Part shown: positions 9,583-19,545 of the stretch, one piece after another | Position numbering within the stretch: position 1 is the first letter of the stretch | Layout of the letters: each line of letters begins with the position of its first letter | Assembly: GCA_003339415.1 (NCBI GenBank) | Contig: PDHQ01000367.1 | Span: 1-31,315, forward strand | Reading direction: 5' to 3' | DNA from: Ophiocordyceps camponoti-saundersi (nom. inval.) | Taxonomy: Eukaryota > Ascomycota > Sordariomycetes > Hypocreales > Ophiocordycipitaceae | DNA length: 31,315 nt | Position numbers and translations under genes: made by a program | Notes under the pieces: model-generated | What the model saw: only the letters and a program-made list of their open reading frames with translations | Database searches by the model: none | Told to the model about the DNA's origin: nothing

Positions 9583-9587
9583 ATAAA

Positions 9588-9888
9588 TTAGCCTTATTTA
9601 TACTTAACGCTCTAATATTATAAAAATATAATGTTTTTTACTTTTTAAAGTTTATCTTTATTAAGAAAATAGCTTTAAATATAAAGTTAAAAGGTAATTT
9701 ACTTTTAAGTTTACTAATTAAGCGCTTAGAAATATTAATTATTACGCGCTAGCTTTTATAAAGATTTCTCCTAAATATTTTATAATAATTTCTAAAGATT
9801 TTTAGAATTCTTAACTATACTTATATAACTTTCAAAACCTTATTATAAAATTACCTAAAAAAACCTAAAGGGGAAATTATTAAGAAAA
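9588..9888. other. RIPed AT-rich sequence, nothing recognised
   Basis: Between the solo LTR TSD and the 9-bp microsatellite. No motif or boundary was recognised. Confidence 0.5.
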
Positions 9889-10232
9889 TTATTAGTATTA
9901 TTAGTATTATTAGTATTATTAGTATTATTAATAGTATTAGTATTATTAATATTATTAATATTATTAGTATTATTGATATTATTAATATTATTAATATTAT
10001 TAATATTATTAATATTATTAATATTATTAGTATTATTAATATTATTAATATTATTAATATTATTAATATTATTAGTATTATTAGTATTATTAATATTATT
10101 AATATTATTAATATTATTAATATTATTAATATTATTAATATTATTAATATTATTAATATTATTAATATTATTAATATTATTAGTATTATTAATATTATTA
10201 ATATTATTAATATTATTAATATTATTAATATT
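9889..10232. repeat. 9-bp tandem repeat (ATTATTARTn), about 38 copies
   Basis: A run of ATTATTAGT units at the left grades into mainly ATTATTAAT units with scattered AGT variants and one ATTGAT. It translates as an Ile-Leu-Leu repeat in one frame simply because the unit lacks a stop there, so the open frame over it is not a gene. Confidence 0.95.
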
Positions 10233-10904
10233 AAGAATTATATATATAAAAACTTTTACGATTTTAGATAATTAGGGTTTTTATTTATACTTAATATTAT
10301 AATATTATAAGATTTTAATACTTTCTGCCTCTTAAAGTTTAACTCTACTAAGGGAATAGCTTTAAATATAAAATTATAAGGCAGTCCGCCTCTTAATTTA
10401 CTATTAATATTAATAATACTTAATAATAAAACTTAAAAGCTTAACTAGTTTTAATAATATTCGTATATAAGTAAAAGCTAATTTATTATTACTATTAACT
10501 TATTTATTAATATTTTTTAGATTTTAATAAATTCTATCTTAAAGTTTATATATAAAAAACTTATTAAGGTAATCTTTATATAGGATTTTCGCCCTATATA
10601 AGGTATTTTTAATATAATATTTACTAAGCTTTAATAATATTATTAAGCCTCTAAAAATTTATTTAGCTTACCTATTATTATTTTTTATATTATTTAAAAA
10701 TTAGTTAAAGCTATATTTTATAAAGTTATAAATAAGGAATTAAACTTTACTTTAAAGCTTTAATTTAAGCTAATATAATTACGAACTCCGCCCTAAACTC
10801 CGCCCCCCCTGCGGCGCCCCTTATATGCTTAATTTTAGTAAAAATATAAAAGGAGGTATTTATCTTAATAAAGAATATTTTAATAATTAATAAAGTTTTA
10901 GCGC
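10233..10904. other. RIPed sequence with a short GC-rich patch
   Basis: AT-rich decayed sequence without recognised motifs, except for a GC-rich patch at about 10787-10823 with several CGCC runs and one CTGCGG. The patch lies just upstream (plus sense) of the ORF1-like remnant at 10905-11215 and could be its 5' untranslated region, but this is only positional. Confidence 0.4.
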
Positions 10905-11215
10905 TTACTCCTTAAAAAGTTATCTAGAAAGTTAATAAAGCTATAAGCTACTTTATAATAATTATTATATATTAATTTCCTAGCGATAATCTTATTATTA
11001 TATTTAACTTAAAATATATAAATTTTATTTTAAAAAATAAATAAGTAACTTAAGCTTTTAAAGTAAAAGCTAAGCGTATATACTAAACTTATATTATTAT
11101 TACTAAAAATATTTAAACTTTAATAGCTAATTATAATTATAACGCGCTACTTAGTATTACTAAAAAAATAAAGTTAATATAGTTAAAGTAAAAATATTTT
11201 AACTTTAGCGTATTA
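10905..11215 (+). pseudogene. Possible LINE ORF1 N-terminal remnant
   Basis: Plus-strand translation gives a stretch starting about TPQKVIQKVNKAIS and continuing through a PSDN segment, a LKNKQVTQAF segment and an ITKNIQTLI segment. It resembles the region ahead of the zinc knuckles in fungal LINE ORF1 proteins (a K-VN-AI helix, an LPSG-like turn, then an N-W-AFG helix). All Trp/Gln positions are stops. It ends shortly before the LTR at 11449, whose insertion may have cut it. The resemblance is from memory of the family and is moderate. Confidence 0.4.
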
Positions 11216-11448
11216 TAAGTAAAAAAGCTTTATAAACTTATTTTATTATAAGCTTAAATAATATAAAAAATATAAATAAGCTTTACTTAAATAAAGTAAT
11301 TATAAATATAAAAATAATTTATTATAAACTTTATAAAAACTTTATATATACTAAGTAATATTATAAATATTTCTAATTTAAATATATTATTAAGTATTAT
11401 TAAAAGCTTTTTTAATATAAATATTACGCAGCTACTTTATATAATAGT

Positions 11449-11655
11449 TATAAGGGATTCGGGCTGCGCCCGAATAGCTAAGTTACGTAAGGGGTGCTTA
11501 GTTAAGTCTATGCGCATAACGGGCGCGGGGTATATATAAGTATATATAATTAATTAGCGCCGCGTATAGGATAGGCGCGGGCTATATATAAACTATAACC
11601 TTAAGTATATATACTATATATACCTTAAAACCTCTTAAGTTATTCTATATTAATA
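11449..11655 (+). repeat. Gypsy LTR, copy 2 (inverted relative to copy 1)
   Basis: Matches 4128-4332 over the full about 205 bp in reverse orientation. It starts TATAAGGGATTCGGGC and ends TATTAATA. It keeps the ATTCGGGC/GCCCGAAT hairpin (11457-11475) and is less RIPed in its GC-rich centre, with GCTGCGCCC and ATGCGCATAACG retained. The flanking 5-mers (ATAGT and TATTT) do not form a TSD, so it is more likely the 5' LTR of a longer or rearranged element than a clean solo LTR. Confidence 0.72.
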
Positions 11656-14640
11656 TATTTTTTTAAAAACCTAATTAGAATCTTATTAGGGCTAGCTAAC
11701 TTCTAAGAAGCGATTAAAAAAAGGGTAAAGTAGATATTTTTAGTAATAATAATACGCTTAATATAAAAAAGAGGGAAAAGATTGTTTAAGGTAAGTAAAG
11801 GGGCTAAATTAGTAAAAGCTAGGAAAAATTATTAGCTAAGTAAGGTTACCTTATCGGAGAAAATAATCGCTAATATTTACTCTAAGTATTTCTAAAATAT
11901 AAAGATATATATTAGCTTAAGTATAGCCTAGCTTCATAGCTAAGCTTAATATTCTATAATTTAAAAAGTTAATAATTTCGTAAAGATATTATTAAGGAAA
12001 TTATACTAGGCGCTATAGCGTATTATACTAATTATTAACTTTTATACTTTTATCGCTTTTTAGTAATCTTACTAATAAGTATTAGTAAAATTAATACGCT
12101 AGTAGCGCTAGGCTTTTTTTATAATTATTATTATAATAGCTATTACTTAGTTTTATTAATTTTATACTATAAAGTAAGTTTAAACGCGTGCTAGTATTAT
12201 TATTTTTACTATTATTTCTAGCTAATTATAAAGTAAAGTAACCGCGTTTTTAAGCTTTTTAGGTATTATAATAAGGTATAAGTTTAATTTAAGTTAATTC
12301 TATACTTTAGCTATAAAGATATTTAGGTAAAAGGAGCGCTATATCTTAGTTAGAGTTATATTAAGGTAAAGATTAATATTAATAAGAATAATTTATAAGA
12401 TATAGTTAGAGCTAATAAAGTTAAGGTTATTCCCTAAATATATTACTTAGTAATTAAGCGTAGCTTAAGCTAGGTTAATAGTTTTAGTTTACTTATTATA
12501 TATTTCTTAGGTAACCTCGCCTAGGAGCGTAAAGAGGCTAAGTTAGAGGCTAATCGTTAGCTTAAGAAAATTAGATATTTTAAAGGAGGACTATTTATAA
12601 TAATCTTAGAAGGGGTAATAGAGGTTAAAATTACTATATAAAAGGGTAGCTATTAGGCTAAAGTTAGGGTAGATAATATCTTTTTAAAAAAAAGACCTAA
12701 CTTAATTATTAATAAAGGTAAGTAGATAGATATAATTTATAATAAGAGCGAGGTATAGAAAAGAATAAATATTATATTAAGAGCGGTAAGGGGGGTTTAA
12801 AAGGAAAGGTTTAATTATTTATAAATATAAAAAATTACTTAGTTATTAAAATCTATAAGTTTATATAGTAAAATACTTAGAAGTAGTAAGTAACTAAATT
12901 AGTTACGTTATAGTTCTTATATATAAATAAAATTATAGCTAACTAAGCTATAAAGCGCTATATATATAAAATAGTTACGCTTTTATATATTTTAAAAAAA
13001 AGTTTTAATCTTTATTAAAGGTAGATAAGGTAAAAGTTTACGATTATATTAAGGTAAATAAGGGGGCTCCTTATTCCCTATTAGCTCCCTATCCTCTTTA
13101 AGTACTAAGAGTAATACTAGTCTTACTATAGCCCCTTTTCGGTGCCGGACTAAGGTTTTTATTTATATTAAATTAAATTATAGCTTATAACTATAATAGG
13201 GGCGGGAAAGATCGCTTCCGGGACTAAACCTTAATAAAGCTATTACTAAATTAAAATTAAGTTAGCTATAAGTAATCCTAAAACTTATATAATTAATAAA
13301 TATAGTTATTATATATTTAATTTTAATACGCTTTTAAAGTAAGATTGTTCCGGGACTATAAGGCGTAGTATCTTTTATAAAAAATATAGCTTTTAGTTTT
13401 ATTTTTAGCTAGGGCTAGGTATATGCCCTCCTTTTCTAAATACGCCGCGGCCGCGTAAAAGCTATAGCGTAGTTATTTATAGTAGTATTTTGCTATATAT
13501 CCGAATTAGTAATATTAATAATACTATTAGGGCTATACCGCGTTATTATAAACCCTTACTTAGGAAATTTTTATATTTATTATAAGTTTATTTTATATAA
13601 GTTTATTAATATCTATTATATTAGTAATTTTTAATATTAGGTATATATATATAGCGCCCTTACTATAAGGCTAAAAAGCTTAAACTTAGGTAATTTTAAC
13701 TTTATTAACTTTCTTAATTTATTATATAAGTATATCTTAGTTACTATAAGCGGCCTTTATATATACTCTTTTTGCTATAATAAAGTAAGTTCTTTAACTA
13801 TAAACTACTCCCTTTTTAAAAATAATAAGGATCTACTTAACTAAGGCTACTCGCCTTTTATATTTTAAATAGAATATAACTATAATATCCTTACTAAGGA
13901 GCTATTATATTACTAATATAGCTTTATATTTTAAAGCTATATTCGTAGCTTATATAATCTCTTATAAGGTTAGTTATAAAGTATTTATATTAATTATAGT
14001 ATTTTTTATAAATATAATAATTTCTTTATTAAAGTAACTTAAGATAGGTTTAATTATTATATATTTATTAATAGTTATAACTACTTATATTAAGTAAGCC
14101 TAATTAGTATTAGAACTAGCTATTAATAGGAGAGCTTTTTATATAGCTTTAGTAACTATTTTCTTAATTAACTTAATAATCTTAGGTAAAAGTTAGGTTT
14201 TAGTCTAGTTTAAGGTAGCTACGTATTTTTTATAAAATTTAGCCTTAAGGGCTATTATAATATCCTATATTTTAGAAAACGCCGTAGCTAATATTACTAT
14301 AATAAGCTTACTATATATATCCTTTATATTATAATCGCTAAGGTACTATATTTAGTCCGTTACTCTATCTATCTTAATATTATTATTATATTACCCTTAG
14401 CTAAACTAGGGATATTACGAGGACTAACTTAGTCCCCGCGACCCCCTATTTATAATTATAGGAGTATTACTTATTCCTTAAGCCCCGGCCTTAGCCGCCG
14501 TAAGCGCTATTATCGTCTCCTTAATAAGAAATATATTATAGCGAGCGGAATATTAAATAATAGGCCCTATCCTATTTTTATAAAAAGTTATAAAGGCTTT
14601 ACTTTAAGTTTTCTAATTTTTCCCTTTTTTAAAATATATA
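11656..14640. other. About 3 kb of unassigned RIPed repeat downstream of the second Gypsy LTR
   Basis: If 11449-11655 is a 5' LTR, this is where its internal domain would lie, but no Gypsy RT, RNase H or integrase motif was found on either strand and it does not match the internal region of the minus-strand Gypsy. Long frames broken only by TAA/TAG exist, but these mean little where TGA is nearly absent. GC-richer patches that survive RIP occur at about 13125-13225, 13420-13460 and 14410-14540. It could be a non-autonomous LTR element interior or an unrelated older repeat. Confidence 0.4.
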
Positions 14641-15160
14641 TAAGATAGTTTTAAGCTATATAAAGTATATTAGCGTATTAATATTTTTATTATTATAAAG
14701 TTTTAAAAAGTTTTAAATTAATTTTATTAAATATTTAATATATTAAACTTATAATATTTTACGAAAAATTAAAAAAAAGTTTTTTATAATAAAATTAATT
14801 TAATAAAATATAAGAAATAAAAATAAAAAAAGGAAAAATAAAAATAATAAAAATAAAAGAAATTCTTAAAATAAAAGTTTTTTACTTTTACTCTTTACGC
14901 GGATATTTAAGTAAATATATTATATAATAAGCTTTAATTATTATATAAGTAATATTATTATATTAGCAAAATTAATAAAATATTAATTTAAACTTAAATA
15001 AAGATTAGATTATTATTAAATTTATCTTAATATATTAGTTTTTATATAAAAATAAATTATTATTAATAAAAATAGCTAAAGCTTAAGCTAAAGCTATTAT
15101 TATTAAAATAATTTATTAATTTATTATTAATTTATATTATATTAAGTTTAAAAAATAAGT
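14641..15160. other. Very AT-rich spacer containing a 17-bp inverted repeat
   Basis: Nothing coding is seen. 14713-14729 is perfectly complementary to 14787-14803, with a 57-bp spacer. This could be the residue of a small inverted-repeat element or chance in a sequence of this composition. Confidence 0.45.
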
Positions 15161-15270
15161 TATATATATATATATATAATATTACGCTAAAAACTTATAA
15201 GGTATTTAGATATATAAAAAATAAGAAGAGGGGAAAAACTAAGCTAGGCTTAGGGGAAAACCCCTTACTA
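15161..15270 (-). repeat. Sequence sharing the SINE-1 3' tail
   Basis: In minus sense it reads a TAGTAAGGGGTTTTCCCC segment, a TTTTTCCCCTC segment, an ATCTAAATACC segment and a (TA)n end. This is the same order as the last about 100 bp of SINE-1 (4842-4944). Sequence further upstream (15271 on) does not match the SINE-1 body and no tRNA-like head was found. It may be a different SINE family with the same tail, or the 3' end of the LINE that mobilises SINE-1. Confidence 0.6.
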
Positions 15271-15430
15271 AGTAGTTAGTAGCTAGTAAGGTAAAAATAG
15301 TAAGTAAGGAGAGCGTATTATAGCGAGCCTCGTGCCGGTCCGCTAAGTTATAGTAGCAGGTTTAGGGTAAATCGATCCGGGGTTTAGAGGTTATTAAAGT
15401 AAAGGCGGCCGCGAACCTTAGCTATAAAAG
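15271..15430. other. GC-rich patch next to the SINE-1-like tail
   Basis: About 15310-15420 is notably GC-rich for the window and keeps CGTGCC and GTAGCAGG. It adjoins the SINE-1-like tail, so it is probably the body of that element. No Pol III box pair was found. Confidence 0.4.
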
Positions 15431-17865
15431 GGTAAATATAAGCTAAATCTTTAGTAAAAAGGAAAAGTATATATTATTATAAAATAGAAAGGTTTTTATT
15501 AGTATATATTATAGCGCCTTTTAATTAGTAAATAATTAATTATAAAGTATAAAATCTTATAGCTTATATAAAATAAGGCTTTTTTCTTATATATAATATT
15601 AACTTTTAATTTCCTTTTTATAATAATAATAGCTTCTAATTATAATATAAAAACTAATAATAAATAAGCTATACCTTATAATAATTATATTTTTAAACTT
15701 ATTTAAAATTATATTTATTATTTATATTATAGCTATTAAGATTAGCTAAATAAATTTTATTTTATTTAAGCTAAATATTAATAAAATTAAGCTAATATTT
15801 AATAGCTATAAACGCGTATATATATATTACTTATACTTAGATAAATTTTACTTATATATTTATATATCTCTAACTTAAGGATAATATTAAGAAACTATAT
15901 ATTATATAAGCTAAATATTATAATAAGTAATAAGAGTTTAGAGGGGGTATAAGTTATAGCTAAAAAGAATTTTACTTTAATTTAGAATTTAAATTTAAGC
16001 TATACTTATAAGAATATAATTAAGGCGAGGAACGCCTTAAAAAGTATCTATATTAAAGTTATAAAAAGGTAAAGGAAATAAAGAGAAAAGGGGGAGAGAT
16101 ATTTATTTTTATACTTAAGTTAATTTATATTACTTTAAAATAAATTAACGCTTATATTAATTAATAAACCTTAAGCTTTATAAATATAGCTTATAATATA
16201 CTAACTTTAAGTAAAAAGGTAATAATAATATTTTAGAAATTAAAAATATTAGCTTAGGCTTTATTTAAAGTAAAAATAAAGTTAACTTATAAAGTAAATA
16301 AAACTTGTAAGCTACTAATAATAAAGCTTACTAAGTTAGCGCTTTTAATATTTTTTTAAAAAAAGTAAGAGGTAAATATCTCTTATTATAATTTAAATAT
16401 ATTTATTAAGAAAAAGGCTTACGCTACGCTTAAGATTTTTATAATTATATTAAATATAAATAATAATAATAATAACTTATTATTTATTCTTATTATTAAC
16501 TTTAAGCGTTTATATTTCGCTAGGGTATATTTTAAAAAGAGTAAAAAAGGGAGCTTACGCTAAGTTAGTTTTAGCTAAAATAATAATAAAGTTTTAAAAT
16601 CTAAAGCTATATTAATACCGAATATTATAAAGTTAAGCTTAACTAAAAAGAAAGTTACTAAGTTACTTAAAGTAAAAATAACTTTAATTAAAGTAATAGC
16701 TATTAAAATAGCTATTAATATTTATATAATTATAGTAACTTATAGCGTTATTATAATAAGGATAGCTTTAGCTAAGTTTTATATCTTTTAAATATTTAAA
16801 ATTACTTAGCCTTAAGTTATATAATTATCTAGTATTAGCTATAAGTTTTAGTTACTTAATTTTTAGCGTAACTTACCTTTTACTAACTTAGAGTTATTAA
16901 AAAAGAATAAGCTTAAGCTATACCTTAGCGGAATATTAAGAAGGCGTAGGAGGCTTTATAGTTATAAGCTATTATCGAAATACTTAAAGATTTTAAAATT
17001 AACTAAGTTATTTCTTAATAAGAACAATAAGCTAAAGCTAATAATAATTACTTTTAATAGTATATAGCTTACAGCTATATTAAATTCGGTTATTATTTTA
17101 AGCTTATCTTAATAATAAATAACTATACTTTAGCTAGTTATTACTTTAAGCTTATTATAATAATAAATAGCTATATTATAGCTAATTATTACGCTTAGCT
17201 TATTATAAGCTATTATACTTATAATAACTTTAAGTAAAATACGCTTTACTTTAAGTATTAATAGCTTTATACTAAGTAAGCTTATATCTTAAAGCTAGCG
17301 TTAGTTTATAGCTACTCTTATTAATAAGGGGGCCGGAAAAATTAAAGAGTTATTAAATAAAAAAGGAGATAATAATTTAGATATAATATATATAAGTTCC
17401 CTTAAAATATAAAGTAAATCGTAAATTAAGTAAGTAAACTAATAATATTATAATTATAGTAATTTATATAAGATAAGATTATATTTAATTTTAATTAAAC
17501 TTAAAAGTATTAGTATAAAATAAGTTTATAAGTTTAAATTAATATAAGTTAGTATATTAAAGTATTTACTTTATAATTATAGTTATAGATAAGTAATAGT
17601 TAAGCTTTAAATATAGCTTAGTATTAAAAAAATAAGCTAAGGTAGTTTATAGCGCTATTTAACTAGGCGAAGGTATTAGAGAAGTAAAAAGTAAGTATTC
17701 TTTAAATTAGTTTTATATTAACATAAGAAGGAGACTATTTCTAATATATAGTTATAAAAGAGGAACTATTAAAAACTAACTTTACTAATATATAGTTATA
17801 TAATTATAATATTAATATATTTTAGTAAATCTCTATATTTCTTAAGCGATTTTACTTTATTAAAG
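15431..17865. other. Unassigned RIPed repeat sequence
   Basis: About 2.4 kb with ordinary RIP decay. Plus-strand translation gives plausible but unidentifiable segments, including a run of basic residues near 16900-16960. No RT, integrase, transposase or RNA gene was recognised. It contains the 48-bp tandem repeat at 17089-17209. Confidence 0.4.
17089..17209. repeat. 48-bp imperfect tandem repeat, about 2.5 copies
   Basis: Units start at 17089, 17137 and 17185, each beginning RTTATTA and containing TTAGCTTAT- or TAAGCTTAT-like cores. Forty-eight bases is 16 codons; in the plus frame that runs through it, the units give similar peptides rich in Leu, Ile and former Gln codons. It may be a repeated segment of a transposon protein. 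Confidence 0.65.
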
Positions 17866-17879
17866 TAAGGCGGGAAGTT
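17866..17879. repeat. 14-bp target-site duplication of SINE-2, left copy
   Basis: TAAGGCGGGAAGTT is identical to 18606-18619. It adjoins the TTAA-rich tail of the element. Confidence 0.85.
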
Positions 17880-18162
17880 TATTTAATTAATTAATTATTA
17901 TATTAAGAACCTAATACTAAGTATCTAAAACCTTTATTATATATAAAGCTAATAGGTTACTAACTTTATAAGAAAAACCTTAAGTAAGGACTATTTAAGT
18001 AAAACCCCCCTTAATTAACTATATATTATTAAGTTAAGCACCCCTTTAGAGTCCTAATAAGGTACGCGGCGGTCTAGTTTATTAAGCTTACTATAGCTTA
18101 GAGGTATAGTTAATTTAGCTATATCGCTATTACTATAGCTATTATAAGGGTCCGCTATAAGG

Positions 18163-18182
18163 TCCGCTCCGCTCCGCTCCGC
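18163..18182. repeat. (TCCGC)4 short tandem repeat
   Basis: Four perfect 5-bp units inside the SINE-2 body. The unit lacks CpA and TpG, so RIP in its preferred context cannot touch it. Confidence 0.85.
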
Positions 18183-18529
18183 TTAGGTTAGAAGGTTCGG
18201 GGGCTCCCTATATATATATATAAGTAAGTAATAGCGCTATAAATTAATTAAATTAATTAACTATCTCAAGCCTTAAGTAAGCTTATTAGAGTCTAACTTT
18301 ATAGTAAGGTTTAATAATATAAGGACTTATACGGCACCTTTATCGGAAGGGTATATATTAGCGCCTTATAATATAAAGCGCGTGCTGCTTATAGCGGCGC
18401 TCCGTAAGGAGCCTTCTAATAGCCTTATACTAGGAAGATTATTTATCTAACCTAATCTAGGCCGCCGTATCTATTTATAAGCGCTATATAGCTACGCTAC
18501 CTTAGTTAGGAGGTCCTCTAAGCCTCTAT

Positions 18530-18605
18530 ACTATTTGCCGGATTCGAACTAATTACTTTTTAAAAAAAAGTTATTCTAGGAATATAACCGTTACGCTAGA
18601 ACGGC
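18530..18605 (-). promoter_or_regulatory. tRNA-like head of SINE-2 with Pol III boxes
   Basis: The A box TAGCGTAACGG (18588-18598) fits the consensus. The B box AGTTCGAATCC (18540-18550) differs from GGTTCGAATCC by one G to A change. The 3' acceptor strand reads AAATAGT where pairing with GCCGTTC would need GAACGGC, so it is reachable by four transitions. The anticodon region has decayed to T/A runs and no anticodon can be named. Confidence 0.72.
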
Positions 18606-18619
18606 TAAGGCGGGAAGTT
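18606..18619. repeat. 14-bp target-site duplication of SINE-2, right copy
   Basis: Identical to 17866-17879; it starts directly outside the tRNA-like head. Confidence 0.85.
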
Positions 18620-19237
18620 AAAAAGGAATAAGGTAAGCTTAGAGCATCTTATATATAATTAGTTTTTAAAATCCTTTTACCTAGCTTTCTAATCTTAGCG
18701 AAGAAGGTTTATTATATATTTCTTACCTAAAAGTAATATATTATTTTATATTTATATTTAAACTTAATATATATTTTTTTAGCGGCCGCTTAGCTTTTTA
18801 TTATCTTATTAATTAATAAAGGGAGAAGCGCGAAAAGAACCTTAAGATATTTTTAGAGGCGGTTTAGATTTTATCTAATATCTTTATATCTTTTAAATAA
18901 TAAAAGGTATTAGTTTTCTTTTTATTTAAGTAAAGATTAAGTAAAGAAATTTAAAACTTAGCTTTTAAGTAATAAATAAGTGTAGCTTTATAAGCGCTAA
19001 GTATTATCTTAAGGTATTATAATTATACTAATCTTAGAGCCTTAGCTAAGTTTAGTAAGTTTTTACTTATAAAAGTAAGAATATAAAATATAATAATAGC
19101 GTATATAATAAGTAATAAGATAATTTTAATATAAAATTTATAAATATAAATAAGGGGGTAATTTTAAATAAAAGCGGATAAAAAGAAAAAAGTGAGGTTT
19201 AAATAAAAAAGCTTATTATATATAACTTATAAATAAA
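18620..19237. other. RIPed AT-rich sequence, nothing recognised
   Basis: Left flank of the Copia insertion. Together with 26567 onward it formed one continuous repeat before the insertion. No motif was identified; a NotI-like GCGGCCGC near 18781 is the only GC feature. Confidence 0.45.
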
Positions 19238-19242
19238 GTTTT
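19238..19242. repeat. 5-bp TSD of the Copia element, left copy (GTTTT)
   Basis: GTTTT here and at 26562-26566 flank the two LTRs exactly. Confidence 0.85.
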
Positions 19243-19545
19243 TATTAATATTATTATCTTATACCCTTTTATATTTACTATATAATATATAATATATATA
19301 TAAAGGATACCTCGGACATAATAGGAGCTTATAACGTATATTAATACCTAAGTTATAACTTATACGACTTAGGGGCTAGGAGATATCTTATAATAGATAA
19401 GGAGGTATAGGGGGTAGAATATTAACTAGCTATATAGCTATCCTTCCTTATACGAAGTAGGAAAGATATTTATCTTAATTATATATAATTTAGGTTACCT
19501 TTACTTTCTTTACCTTATACGTACGTATATAAAGACTACTTAATA
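19243..19545 (+). repeat. Copia 5' LTR
   Basis: 303 bp, starting TATTAATATTATTATC and ending ACTTAATA, i.e. TG...CA ends altered by RIP. It contains a TATA-like TATATAAAGG at about 19300-19310. It matches the 3' LTR; differences are mostly C/T or G/A in either copy, showing that both LTRs were mutated independently after insertion. Confidence 0.93.

Larger units (their letters stand above)
17880..18605 (-). mobile_element. SINE-2: second tRNA-headed SINE-like family, 726 bp
   Basis: On the minus strand the element starts exactly at the acceptor-like GCCGTTC (18605), has A and B boxes, then a body of about 650 bp and a TTAA-rich 3' end, and is bracketed by a perfect 14-bp TSD. The body shows no similarity to SINE-1 beyond the tRNA-like head layout. 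It keeps more GC and scattered CpA/TpG (for example near 18260, 18300-18410), including a (TCCGC)4 run at 18163-18182. No coding capacity is seen. Only one copy is in the window, so the family status rests on head, tail and TSD. Confidence 0.78.

Noticed and set aside
9973..10275. 100-codon open frame made of Ile-Leu-Leu repeats
   Set aside because: It is the translation of a 9-bp microsatellite with a TTG start; there is no sign of a real gene.
4128..11655. One giant transposon with about 200-bp terminal inverted repeats
   Set aside because: The block at 4128-4332 points into a Gypsy interior on its outer side (toward position 1), so it is an LTR of that element and not the TIR of the 7-kb segment between the blocks.
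12440..14430. A 2-kb plus-strand frame broken only by TAA and TAG, taken as a single large gene
   Set aside because: TGA is nearly absent from the whole window because RIP removes TpG, so every frame looks like this. A minus-strand frame is equally continuous and neither matches a known domain.
15395..15425. B-box-like GGTTCGCGGCC on the minus strand
   Set aside because: It misses the conserved A of the B box and has no A box at a suitable distance.
16315..16450. HMG-box-like peptide in the plus frame
   Set aside because: Only a loose impression of an S-A-F-N-x-F-x-K start; several stops and no supporting neighbouring block.
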